20,412 bases of DNA from UBA6814 sp040753075 (GTDB lineage Bacteria; Desulfobacterota; Desulfovibrionia; Desulfovibrionales; Desulfovibrionaceae), in the NCBI GenBank assembly GCA_040753075.1, contig JBFMHA010000068.1, forward strand, positions 1 through 20,412, in the 5' to 3' direction. The notes beneath the pieces are model-generated. The model was not told the DNA's origin. It saw only the letters and a list, made by a program, of their open reading frames with translations, and did no database searches. Positions 13,706-20,412 of this stretch are shown in pieces; positions within the stretch are counted from its first letter, which is position 1; each line of letters starts with the position of its first letter. A program made the position numbers and the translations under genes.

Positions 13706-14635
13706 ATGGCCCTCATCGCCCGGCTGCGCGAATCCGACTTCCTCTACCATTTCCGGCGGGACCCGGTGGCCCTGGGCAGCGCCCTGGTCCTGCTCCTGCT
13801 CCTGGCCGCGGGCCTTGCCGCCCCCCTCTTCGCGCCCCACAACCCCTACGACCCGGCCTCCATCGACGTGATGGACTCCAAGCTGCCGCCCCTGGGGTTC
13901 TCCAGCGACGAGGCCGCGGCCGATCCCCGCTTCCTGCTGGGGACCGACGACCAGGGCCGGGACATGCTCTCCACCATCCTCTACGGCCTGCGGGTCTCCC
14001 TGCTCATCGGGATGGGCGCGGTGGCGCTGCAGGCGCTGCTGGGCATCGGCATCGGCCTGGTGGCGGGCTACGCCGGCCGCAAGACGGACGCCTTCCTCAT
14101 GCGCCTCGCCGACGTGCAGCTCTCCTTCTCCACCTACATGGTGGCCATCTTCCTGGGCGCGGTGTTCCAGGCCCTGCTCGGCGTGGGCCGCTACGAGGAG
14201 ATCGCGGTCCCCTTCCTCATCGCGGTCATCGGCCTGGCGGAATGGCCCAAGTACGCCCGCACGGTCCGGGCCTCGGTGCTGTCCGAGAAGAAGAAGGAGT
14301 ACGTCGAGGCGGCCCGGGTGGTCGGCCTGCCGGCCTGGCGCATCATGTGGCGGCACATCCTGCCCAACACCCTCACCCCGGTGCTGGTCATCTCCACGGT
14401 GCAGGTGGCCAACGCCATCATGAGCGAGGCCGCCCTGTCCTTCATCGGCCTGGGAATGCCGGTGACCAAGCCCTCGCTGGGCTCCCTCATCAAGAACGGG
14501 TTCAAGTACATCCTGAGCGGCTCCTGGTGGATCACCCTGTTCCCCGGCCTGGTGCTGGTGGCCCTGATCCTGACCATCAACCTCCTGGGCGACTGGCTGC
14601 GCGACTACCTGAACCCCAAGCTATACAAGAAATAA
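13706..14635 (+). CDS. dppC: Peptide ABC transporter permease, DppC-like
   Basis: A 309-residue membrane protein. The N-terminus has RRDPVALGSALVLLLLLAAG (first helix), then FLLGTDDQGRDMLSTILYGLRVSL, the conserved LGTDxxGRD motif of DppC/OppC permeases. The EAA loop EYVEAARVVGLPAWRIMWRHILPN begins near residue 198. It ends with LSFIGLGMPVTKPSLGSLI and a last helix with LTINLLGDWLRDYLNPK, all standard for the family. GGAGG in the end of the preceding gene is placed for this ATG, and the two genes are one base apart, so translation is coupled. It forms the heterodimeric pore with the DppB-like subunit. Confidence 0.95.
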   Translation: MALIARLRESDFLYHFRRDPVALGSALVLLLLLAAGLAAPLFAPHNPYDPASIDVMDSKLPPLGFSSDEAAADPRFLLGTDDQGRDMLSTILYGLRVSLLIGMGAVALQALLGIGIGLVAGYAGRKTDAFLMRLADVQLSFSTYMVAIFLGAVFQALLGVGRYEEIAVPFLIAVIGLAEWPKYARTVRASVLSEKKKEYVEAARVVGLPAWRIMWRHILPNTLTPVLVISTVQVANAIMSEAALSFIGLGMPVTKPSLGSLIKNGFKYILSGSWWITLFPGLVLVALILTINLLGDWLRDYLNPKLYKK

Positions 14636-14651
14636 CGGCCCCGGACCCACT

Positions 14652-15629
14652 ATGGACAAGCTCCTGAACGTCTCCAACCTCACCGTGCAGTTCTTCCTGC
14701 GCCGCCGCCAGTTCACCGCCGTGGACGGGGTGAGCTTCTCCCTGGCCGCGGGCGAGCGCCTGGGCCTGGTGGGCGAGTCCGGGGCCGGCAAGTCGGTGAC
14801 CGGCTTCGCCATCCTCAACCTGGTGAGCAAGCCCGGCCGCATCACCGGCGGCGCGGTGTACTTCCAGGGCCGGGACCTGGCGGGCCTGTCCCCGGAAAAG
14901 CTGCGCAGGGTGCGGGGCGACCGCATCGCCATGATCTTCCAGGACCCCATGATGACCCTGAACCCGGTGCTCACCATCGGGACCCAGATGGTGGAGACCC
15001 TCCTGGCCCACCGCGACATCTCCCGGCGCGAGGCCGAGGAGATCGCGGTGGAGAAGCTGCGCCGGGTCTACATCCCCTCCCCGGAAAAGCGCCTGGCCCA
15101 GTACCCCCACGAATTCTCGGGCGGGATGCGGCAGCGCATCGTCATCGCCATCGCGCTCCTGGCCTCGCCGGCCCTGATCATCGCCGACGAGCCCACCACC
15201 GCCCTGGACGTGACCATCCAGGCCGAGATCATGGACCTGCTCCTGGAGCTCTGCGAATCCGAAAGGATGGGGCTCATCCTCATCACCCACGACCTGGCGG
15301 TGGTGTCCCAGGTCACCCAGCGCATCGCGGTCATGTACGCGGGCCGGATCATCGAAATGGGCGACACCGGCCGCATCATCTCCGCGCCGCGCCACCCCTA
15401 CACCCGGGGACTGCTGGGCGCCCTGCCCCAGAGCGGCGCGCGCCAGGCCCGCCTGAACCAGATCCCCGGAGTCATGCCCAGCCTGTTCAGCGTGCCGCCC
15501 GGCTGCGCCTTCCACCCCCGCTGCGCCCTCTGCGCCCCCCTCTGCCAGGAGGAGCGGCCGCGGCTGCTCGCCTGCGGCGAGGGCGACTTCGCGGCCTGCC
15601 ACTGCTGCGGACAGGAGGCCAAACCATGA
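14652..15629 (+). CDS. dppD: Peptide ABC transporter ATP-binding protein, DppD-like
   Basis: A 325-residue cytoplasmic ATPase. Walker A GESGAGKS (41-48), Q-loop MIFQDPMMTLNPV, signature FSGGMRQRI (Ser156), Walker B ALIIADEPTTALD (Asp179-Glu180) and H-loop ITHDLAVV (His213) are all intact. The C-terminal peptide-transporter domain carries PPGCAFHPRC and further cysteines (CALCAPLCQEE, CHCCG), more than usual; in some relatives this tail binds an iron-sulfur cluster, which is possible but not shown here. The gene is 16 bases after the permease and overlaps the next ATPase gene by 4 bases (ATGA). Confidence 0.95.
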   Translation: MDKLLNVSNLTVQFFLRRRQFTAVDGVSFSLAAGERLGLVGESGAGKSVTGFAILNLVSKPGRITGGAVYFQGRDLAGLSPEKLRRVRGDRIAMIFQDPMMTLNPVLTIGTQMVETLLAHRDISRREAEEIAVEKLRRVYIPSPEKRLAQYPHEFSGGMRQRIVIAIALLASPALIIADEPTTALDVTIQAEIMDLLLELCESERMGLILITHDLAVVSQVTQRIAVMYAGRIIEMGDTGRIISAPRHPYTRGLLGALPQSGARQARLNQIPGVMPSLFSVPPGCAFHPRCALCAPLCQEERPRLLACGEGDFAACHCCGQEAKP

Positions 15630-16645
15630 CCGCGCCGGCCCAGGATCTCCTGGCCTGCCGGAGGGTGGTCAAGCACTTCGACATCTCCGGCGGCCTCCTG
15701 GAGCAGCTGCGCTGGGAGGGCGGCCGGCCGGTGCGCCGCCAGACCGTGGTGCGCGCGGTCAACGACGTGAGCCTGTCCGTGCGCCGGGGCGAAACCCTGG
15801 CCGTGGTGGGCGAATCCGGATGCGGCAAGTCCACCCTGGCCCGCTGCGCCGTGGGCCTGCACCCCCTCACCGCGGGCGAGATCCTGTACGCCGGCGAGCG
15901 GGTGGACAACCTCACCCAGCGCCAGCTCCTGCCCTTCCGGCGCAAGGTGCAGATGGTGTTCCAGGACCCCTACGCCTCCCTGAACCCGCGCATGACCGTG
16001 CGCCAGATCCTGGAGGAGCCCCTGCGCTTCCACCATCCCGGCCTGTCCGCGACCCAGGCGCGGGACCGGGTGGCCGCGGTGATGCAGCAGGCGGGGGTGC
16101 GGCCGGCCTGGGCCGGCAACTACCCCCACGAGTTCTCCGGGGGCCAGCGCCAGCGCATCTCCATCGCCCGGGCCCTCATGGTGGACCCCGAATTCGTGGT
16201 GGCCGACGAGCCCATCAGCGCCCTGGACGTGTCCATCCAGGCCCAGATCCTCAACCTGCTCATGGACATGCAGGACAGCCGCGGGCTCACCTACCTCTTC
16301 ATCTCCCACGACCTCTCGGTGGTGGAGCACATCTCCACCCGGGTGGCGGTCATGTACCTCGGGACCCTGTGCGAACTGTCGCCCACCGCGGATCTCTTCG
16401 CGGCTCCGCTCCACCCCTACGCCCAGGCCCTGCTCTCGGCCATCCCCCGGCTGGGCCAGGCGGCCGCGGGCCACATGCGGCTGTCCGGCGACGTGCCCAC
16501 CCCCATCAACCTCCCCCCGGGCTGCGTGTTCCACGGCCGCTGCCGCCACGCCCAGGAGCGCTGCCGCACGGAAATCCCGGCCCTGCGCGACCTGGGGGGC
16601 GGACGCCAGGCGGCTTGCCATGGGCTGGAGGAAGGGCGTATCTAG
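15626..16645 (+). CDS. dppF: Peptide ABC transporter ATP-binding protein, DppF-like
   Basis: A 339-residue ATPase that pairs with the DppD-like subunit. The N-terminus VKHFDISGGLLEQLR with an inserted basic loop is typical of DppF. Walker A GESGCGKS (62-69), Q-loop MVFQDPYASLNPRMTV, signature FSGGQRQRI, Walker B FVVADEPISALDVSIQ and the H-loop FISHDLSVV are intact. The C-terminal domain contains PPGCVFHGRCRHAQERC. The ATGA overlap with the upstream stop indicates translational coupling. It is the last gene of the five-gene importer operon; its TAG stop is the first bases of a large inverted repeat. Confidence 0.95.
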   Translation: MTAPAQDLLACRRVVKHFDISGGLLEQLRWEGGRPVRRQTVVRAVNDVSLSVRRGETLAVVGESGCGKSTLARCAVGLHPLTAGEILYAGERVDNLTQRQLLPFRRKVQMVFQDPYASLNPRMTVRQILEEPLRFHHPGLSATQARDRVAAVMQQAGVRPAWAGNYPHEFSGGQRQRISIARALMVDPEFVVADEPISALDVSIQAQILNLLMDMQDSRGLTYLFISHDLSVVEHISTRVAVMYLGTLCELSPTADLFAAPLHPYAQALLSAIPRLGQAAAGHMRLSGDVPTPINLPPGCVFHGRCRHAQERCRTEIPALRDLGGGRQAACHGLEEGRI

Positions 16646-16770
16646 CAGGCCGTTGAAAAACTCGCGATGGCTGCGTTGCTCGAAACCGTCAAACCCTCAC
16701 GTATATCCAGATACGCTTCGGGCTTGACGTTTTCTCGCGCCTTGCCCTCGCGGTTTTTGAACGGCCTGCT
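16644..16770. repeat. 127-base inverted repeat (MITE-like or REP-like, possible terminator)
   Basis: The ends AGCAGGCCGTTGAAAAAC (16644-16661) and, on the other strand, AGCAGGCCGTTCAAAAAC (16770-16753) match in 17 of 18 bases. The inner arms are alignable at about 70 percent, and the apex is GTAT-ATCCAG-ATAC (16701-16714), so the whole element folds symmetrically. The TTTTTCAAC/GGCCTGC core recalls intergenic repeats seen in sulfate reducers and relatives (recollection, not checked). Just outside, 16771-16790 has a second partial copy of the end (GCAGACTTTTTCAAC). It starts within the dppF stop codon and could terminate the operon. Confidence 0.75.
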
Positions 16771-16907
16771 GAAGCAGACTTTTTCAACTGACTCCCGTGA
16801 CCGGCGGACCGACGCCCGGCCCTTGTGCGCGGCATCCTGCGCTGCTGTCCGCGCCGCCGCGGAGCGCCCCTCCGCGGCATGGGGGACCGCCCACCCATGG
16901 CCGTGAA

Positions 16908-17621
16908 ATGAGCACCCTGCCCGACTACGAACTGCGCCTGCACCCCCGCGCCCGGCGCGTCACCCTGCGCATCGCGCCGGGCCGAGGCCTCACCGTCACC
17001 GCGCCCAAGGGCTTCGACCCCGCCACCCTGCCCGCCATCCTGGAGGCCCGCAGGGACTGGATCGAACACCACCTGGCCCGACTGGCCCGGCGCGGCCAGG
17101 ACCCCGAAGCGGCGACCGCCCTGCCCGACGCCATCGAACTGCGCGCCGTGGGCCAGACCTGGCAGGTGGACCGCGTCCACCGGACGGGCCGCCCCGGCCG
17201 CCCCACCCTGCGCCAGAACGGCCCGGACCGCCTGCTCCTGGCCGGTCCCGAGGACGATCCCGCGGCCCTGCGCGGCCTGCTCCTGGCCTGGCTGCGGGAC
17301 ACCGCCCGCCAGCACCTCGCCCCATGGCTGCGGGACCTCGCCGCGCAGACCGACCTGACCTTCAGCCACCTCACCATCCGCGCCCAGAAGTCCCGCTGGG
17401 GAAGCTGCACGGCCAGGCGCGGCATCAGCCTCAACTGCAAGCTGCTCTTCCTGCCTCCGGACCTGTGCCGCTACGTGCTGCTCCACGAACTCTGCCACAC
17501 CCGCCAGATGGACCATTCCGAAGCGTACTGGAAGCTCGTCTACGCGGTGGAGCCCCGCTGCCACGCCCTGGACAGGTCCCTGCGCCAGGCCTGGCGCTGG
17601 GTGCCGGCCTGGACGGCCTGA
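16908..17621 (+). CDS. YgjP/DUF45 family metal-dependent hydrolase (SprT/M48-like)
   Basis: A 237-residue cytoplasmic protein. The C-terminal zincin-like domain has KSRWGSC (161-167), LNCKLLFLPPDLCRYVLLHE, the metal motif HELCH (193-197) and third ligand region MDHSEAYWKLV (His203), which is the diagnostic pattern of YgjP-like DUF45 proteins. The N-terminal half has RRVTLRIAPGRGLTVTAPKG, also typical. E. coli YgjP has been described as a UTP pyrophosphatase, so a nucleotide or peptide substrate remains open. The start ATG at 16908 fits the family but has no strong ribosome site; a longer open frame begins at 16797 with no similarity. It converges with the iron-sulfur protein gene. Confidence 0.87.
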   Translation: MSTLPDYELRLHPRARRVTLRIAPGRGLTVTAPKGFDPATLPAILEARRDWIEHHLARLARRGQDPEAATALPDAIELRAVGQTWQVDRVHRTGRPGRPTLRQNGPDRLLLAGPEDDPAALRGLLLAWLRDTARQHLAPWLRDLAAQTDLTFSHLTIRAQKSRWGSCTARRGISLNCKLLFLPPDLCRYVLLHELCHTRQMDHSEAYWKLVYAVEPRCHALDRSLRQAWRWVPAWTA

Positions 17622-17660
17622 GCCGGCCACCCTCCCGCGACGGAGCGCCAGTCCGGCGTG

Positions 17661-18533
17661 CTACCGGATCGCGCCCACCGGGCAGGCCCGGACGCACTCG
17701 CCGCAGTTGATGCACTCCCCCGAACGCACCCGTTGGCCTGCGGCGATGAAGGACTGGGGCGCCACGTCCATGGGGCAGGCCCGGTCGCAGGCCCCGCACC
17801 CGGTGCATGGCTCTCCGGTGGGCCGCCGGCCCAGGCGCGCGCACATGGTCTGGAAATGCATGAGCGGCGGCAGGGGGCAGAGCGTCTTGCAGAAGGCCCG
17901 GCGGTCGGCAAACGCCAAGGCCAGAGGCGCGGCCAGGGCATAGTAGACAGCACAGGACACAAACATCCAAGCCGGCTCCATCCGGCCCAAGAACTGGCCG
18001 CGCACGTCGAACCCGTACCCCAGCACCAGGACCAGGGGCAGGGCCAGGGATAGGGCCAACGCCGCGTACCGCAGGCGCTTCCAGCCCGGCGGGATGGGCT
18101 TGCGCCGGGACGGGTCCAGGGGCAGCCAGTCCAGGACCGCGGCGAACCAGCAGGCCCAGCCGCAGAACCCCCGGCCCCAGATGAACGGTCCGAACACCTT
18201 GGCCACGGCCAGATGGATGACGCCCTTGCCGAAGTACCCGGCCAAGATGAGCAGGACCACGCCTTCCAGTTGGAAATTCTCGCGGTTGCCCAGCGGGACC
18301 GCCAGCAGCAGCGCGGGCAGGATCAGCAGCAGGGCCAGCCTGCGGCCCAGCGAGAGCTGGCCGGGCCGGTCATGCCGCCGCACCGCCATGCCCAGGCTCA
18401 GGGAAAAACCGATCCAGGGGAAGAGCAGGAGAAACCCTTTCCAGTGCAAGGCCTCGTACAGCCCCAGTCCCACGGCCAGGCCTATTCCCAAGGGGACGAG
18501 ATCGGCCTTGGCCACCCATCCGGAGCGCGCCAT
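17661..18533 (-). CDS. Membrane-bound 4Fe-4S polyferredoxin, NapH/CcoG/NosR-like
   Basis: A 290-residue protein with about five membrane helices (near 13-28, 33-50, 64-82, 91-112, 155-175 and 188-208). Cytoplasmic cysteine motifs are RGFCGWACWF (Cys124, Cys128) and FCKTLCPLPPLMHF (Cys215, Cys219), as in NapH, NosR and CcoG relatives. Two C-terminal 4Fe-4S motifs follow: CTGCGACDRACPMDV (Cys243, 246, 249, 253) and CINCGECVRACPVGA (Cys274, 277, 280, 284). It should pass electrons between the quinone pool or periplasm and a cytoplasmic or periplasmic partner. No such partner (reductase, FMN-binding or cytochrome gene) is next to it. AGGGAGGG precedes the ATG at 18533. It is divergent from an HTH regulator. 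Confidence 0.92.
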   Translation of the reverse strand: MARSGWVAKADLVPLGIGLAVGLGLYEALHWKGFLLLFPWIGFSLSLGMAVRRHDRPGQLSLGRRLALLLILPALLLAVPLGNRENFQLEGVVLLILAGYFGKGVIHLAVAKVFGPFIWGRGFCGWACWFAAVLDWLPLDPSRRKPIPPGWKRLRYAALALSLALPLVLVLGYGFDVRGQFLGRMEPAWMFVSCAVYYALAAPLALAFADRRAFCKTLCPLPPLMHFQTMCARLGRRPTGEPCTGCGACDRACPMDVAPQSFIAAGQRVRSGECINCGECVRACPVGAIR

Positions 18534-18584
18534 AAGAGCCCTCCCTGGCCGGGCTCCCAGGCGGGTTTCCCCGGCTCGCACAGG

Positions 18585-18613
18585 TGGAAACGTGTTTGGT
18601 ACTATGCCATTAT
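18585..18613 (+). promoter_or_regulatory. Candidate promoter for the HTH/zinc-ribbon regulator
   Basis: TGGAAA (18585-18590), 17-base spacer, CATTAT (18608-18613); each matches four of six consensus bases. It predicts a short leader of about 14 bases before the ATG. It overlaps the oppositely directed promoter of the iron-sulfur gene. Confidence 0.4.
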
Positions 18614-18629
18614 CGCTCCGAGGCTTCAA
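18601..18629 (-). promoter_or_regulatory. Candidate promoter for the membrane iron-sulfur protein
   Basis: On the minus strand TTGAAG (18624-18629), 17-base spacer, CATAGT (18601-18606); four of six matches each. Its -10 lies inside the spacer of the opposite promoter, and a TGG-N7-CCA half-palindrome (18597-18609) sits over both -10 elements, a plausible operator. Confidence 0.4.
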
Positions 18630-18633
18630 TCGC

Positions 18634-18957
18634 ATGACAGACTCGCCATACAGCTCCCGGCCCCTGCCCGCCCGGGACCTCACCGCGCCCCAGGCCGTGG
18701 CCGCGGCCATCGCCGGGGCCGAACTCTCGGCCCGCGAGATATCCCAGCGGATCGGCCTGTCCGAACGCCAGGTCTACGACGCCCTGGAGCACCTGGCCCG
18801 CTCCGCCCGCGGCCGCCGCGAGAGGCTCCGCGTCACCCCGGCCGCCTGCATGGACTGCGGCTTCACCTTCGCGAAGCGCGAACGCCTCACCAAGCCCTCC
18901 CGCTGCCCGACCTGCCGCTCCACCCACATCGAGCCGCCGCGGTTCCGGCTGGGCTGA
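18634..18957 (+). CDS. Predicted transcriptional regulator, HTH fused to zinc ribbon
   Basis: A 107-residue protein. A winged-HTH-like segment lies at about residues 30-57 (LSAREISQRIGLSERQVYDALEH). It is followed by a treble-clef/zinc-ribbon with Cys72-x2-Cys75 and Cys91-x2-Cys94 (CMDCGFTFA, CPTCRSTHI) and a basic linker (KRERLTKPSR). This architecture matches small regulators described as HTH fused to a zinc ribbon. DNA binding is likely, the ligand unknown. GAGG lies about 9 bases before the ATG. It is divergent from the iron-sulfur protein gene and may regulate it. The downstream side is a hairpin-rich repeat. Confidence 0.85.
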   Translation: MTDSPYSSRPLPARDLTAPQAVAAAIAGAELSAREISQRIGLSERQVYDALEHLARSARGRRERLRVTPAACMDCGFTFAKRERLTKPSRCPTCRSTHIEPPRFRLG

Positions 18958-18959
18958 GT

Positions 18960-19038
18960 CCGGGGCGCCGCCCCGGGCCCCGGCAGGGGAGGCTCCTCGC
19001 CTCCCCTGCACCCCACCCGCCAGGGGATAATCCCCTGG
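18960..19038. repeat. Three-hairpin GC-rich intergenic repeat, likely bidirectional terminator
   Basis: Three stem-loops in 79 bases: CCGGGGC-GCC-GCCCCGG (18960-18976), GCAGGGGAGGC-TCCTC-GCCTCCCCTGC (18983-19009, 11 pairs), and CCAGGGGA-TAA-TCCCCTGG (19020-19038, 8 pairs). The string of GGGG/CCCC hairpins with CCCC spacers resembles a repeated intergenic pattern I associate with Desulfovibrio-type genomes (recollection, not a search). It lies between the regulator and the 3' end of the shikimate kinase, so it may terminate both. The rest to 19218 shows no gene or clear signal. Confidence 0.6.
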
Positions 19039-19218
19039 ACCTTGTTGGGCGCAGGCAAGCACTACCCCGGCCGTGCGGCATTGCGCGCACGGGATTCCGG
19101 GCGGAAAACCGCGGCCGGCGCAAGGACGGTCAGGAAACATTGCGCCCGGCCTGCCGAAGCGGCGGGCCGGGCGTGGGGATGCCTTCCAAGGGAAAGGGAG
19201 GTCCGCTTCTTGGAGCTC

Positions 19219-19860
19219 TTACCGGCGGCCAACCATGCGATCCACCAGGCGGATCTTCTCCTCGAAGTCGTCGGCGAGTTCGTTGAGTGGCGCGCCGGCG
19301 TGAAGGATGAAGTCGGCGATGCTCATGTAGAGGGGCTGGCGCTCCTCGAAGGTGGCCCGCATCTCCTCGGCCAGGGGCTTGCCGGTGAGGGTGGGCCGCT
19401 GCGCGACCTTGGGGTCCTTGAGCAGCCGGGCCGTGAGCAGGGCCGGCTCCGCGGCCAGGTAGAAGACCTTGCCCGAGGCGCGCATGAGCCGCCGGTTGGC
19501 CTCGGCCAGGACGACGCCGCCGCCGGTGGCCACGATCTGGCCGTCCCCGGCGCAGATCCCGGCCAGGACCTCGCTCTCCAGGGCGCGGAAGGCGTCCCAG
19601 CCCTCCTGCTCCACCAACTCCGCGATGCTCCTGCCCGCGCGTTCCTCGGCCAGGGCGTCGGCGTCCACGAAGGGCCGGCCGCTGCGCTTGGCCCCGACCT
19701 TGCCCAGGGTGGTCTTGCCGCTGCCGCGCAGGCCCACCAGAAAGATGTTCGACTTGCCGCCCGCGCCGCCCGCGCTGCGGCGGTACACCCCGGTCAGGCC
19801 GGCGTCCTCCACCTCGGCCTTCTTCTGCATGGCCCCCTTGGGCACGATGTTCCTCGGCAT
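19219..19860 (-). CDS. aroK: Shikimate kinase with N-terminal extension
   Basis: Phosphorylates shikimate at the 3-hydroxyl in the chorismate pathway. 213 residues, longer than the usual 170-180 because about 38 residues (rich in A, G and K) precede the P-loop. Walker A GLRGSGKT is at 43-50, the substrate motif FVDADALAEERAGRSIAELVEQEG at about 65-87, FRALES (Arg92), the glycine-rich ATGGGVVL (113-115) and the lid region VAQRPTLTG. The start at 19860 has GGAGG 8 bases upstream; an ATG six bases earlier (19866) is only two bases from the site and less likely. The name aroK is used; aroL is equally possible. No other pathway gene is nearby in the window. Confidence 0.9.
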   Translation of the reverse strand: MPRNIVPKGAMQKKAEVEDAGLTGVYRRSAGGAGGKSNIFLVGLRGSGKTTLGKVGAKRSGRPFVDADALAEERAGRSIAELVEQEGWDAFRALESEVLAGICAGDGQIVATGGGVVLAEANRRLMRASGKVFYLAAEPALLTARLLKDPKVAQRPTLTGKPLAEEMRATFEERQPLYMSIADFILHAGAPLNELADDFEEKIRLVDRMVGRR

Positions 19861-19973
19861 GGTCATGTCCTCCGCGGCCCTTCCTAGCGCATATCCGGAA
19901 GAAGCCCAAGACCCCGGCGCTAATGTTTCGGACGCAGCCTGCCGATGAGTGTCTTGAACAACAGGAGGGACCC

Positions 19974-20366
19974 ATGGCGCAAGTCGCCTACATAGAGGAC
20001 TACCGGGCCAGGAAGCGCGCCCAGGCCGCCGCTGAGCCGCGCGCGCCCAAGCCGCCGCACATCCACGACGGCGAGATCATGAGCCGCGACTACACCCGCA
20101 TCGGGGACGTGGCCTTCGGCATCCTCAAGATCAGGGAGATACTCGCCTACCACCTCTACCTGGACGACGCCTGGCCGCGCCTCACCCTGGACCTGCTGCA
20201 CGAGGCCTTCCTGCAGCGCAAGGACAACCAGCCGCAACTGCACGAGGCCGCCCAGAACCTCAAGGACCACATCATGTCCGAGATGACCCCGGAAACCCAC
20301 CAGAACCTCTCCACCGCCCTGCTCATCGCCGACCTCATCGAAAAGGCCCCGCTGTACAAGCAGTAG
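19974..20366 (+). CDS. Small conserved-looking protein of unknown function
   Basis: A 130-residue soluble protein. It has a near-ideal ribosome site AGGAGGG four bases before the ATG and codon use like its neighbours, so it is surely a gene. The N-terminus is basic (YIEDYRARKRAQ) with a low-complexity A/P/K linker (about 17-30), then a mostly helical region with IGDVAFGILKIREILAYHL, WPRLTLDLLHEAFLQRK, LHEAAQNLKDHIM and ALLIADLIEKA. No cysteines or catalytic motif. I do not recognise the family. It is divergent from the shikimate kinase, with 113 bases between starts. The tail of the window (20367-20412) holds no further gene. Confidence 0.86.
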   Translation: MAQVAYIEDYRARKRAQAAAEPRAPKPPHIHDGEIMSRDYTRIGDVAFGILKIREILAYHLYLDDAWPRLTLDLLHEAFLQRKDNQPQLHEAAQNLKDHIMSEMTPETHQNLSTALLIADLIEKAPLYKQ

Positions 20367-20412
20367 AAATAATCGAGAGGGGCGGGGGCAGGGGGAGCTT
20401 TTTGGATAAAGC

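Noticed and set aside
19867..19973. Divergent promoters between aroK and the unknown gene
   Set aside because: Only weak hexamer matches were seen on either strand; not enough to call.

Overview
This window reads as a stretch of chromosome from a high-GC Gram-negative bacterium. The best guess is the Desulfovibrio group (Desulfobacterota, formerly Deltaproteobacteria). The basis is inference: very GC-rich third codon positions, encoded-CCA tRNA, a membrane polyferredoxin of the NapH/CcoG type, a small HTH plus zinc-ribbon regulator, a clear sigma-54 type promoter, and GC-rich multi-hairpin intergenic repeats that I associate with this group. No species-level assignment is possible from sequence alone.

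Region 1 (1-3995, minus strand) is the classic translation operon thrS-infC-rpmI-rplT-pheS, with pheS cut by the window edge. Upstream of thrS are a tRNA-Val(GAC) gene, a good -35/-10 promoter and a strong intrinsic terminator between tRNA and thrS. infC appears to start at a rare ATC codon placed 7 bases after a perfect Shine-Dalgarno, inside the end of thrS, as in IF3-autoregulated genes.

Region 2 (4066-6135) has a single-chain iron-sulfur L-serine dehydratase (sdaA), followed by about 650 bases of lower-GC sequence with no confident gene and a possible decayed membrane-protein gene. This is the most accessory-looking part.

Region 3 (6097-10708) starts with an autoregulated-looking type II toxin-antitoxin pair. 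Its toxin stop overlaps the start of recQ (TGATG). It continues with a small GT-A-like glycosyltransferase behind a sigma-54 type promoter, a small cysteine-rich protein with a strong terminator, and a gamma-glutamylcyclotransferase-like protein with its own terminator.

Region 4 (10709-16770) is a complete dipeptide/oligopeptide ABC importer operon: periplasmic binding protein, two permeases and two ATPases. A GC-rich hairpin follows the binding-protein gene. A 127-base near-perfect-length inverted repeat starts exactly at the last stop codon.

Region 5 (16908-20412) holds a YgjP/DUF45 metal-dependent hydrolase, a membrane 4Fe-4S protein divergent from an HTH/zinc-ribbon regulator with overlapping candidate promoters, a three-hairpin intergenic repeat, a shikimate kinase with an unusual N-terminal extension, and a 130-residue protein of unknown function. 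No CRISPR array, rRNA, complete insertion sequence or prophage gene was seen. I found no clearly new defence or biosynthetic system; the most unusual features are the ATC start of infC, the toxin-antitoxin-recQ overlap, the sigma-54 promoter before the orphan glycosyltransferase, and the low-GC patch.
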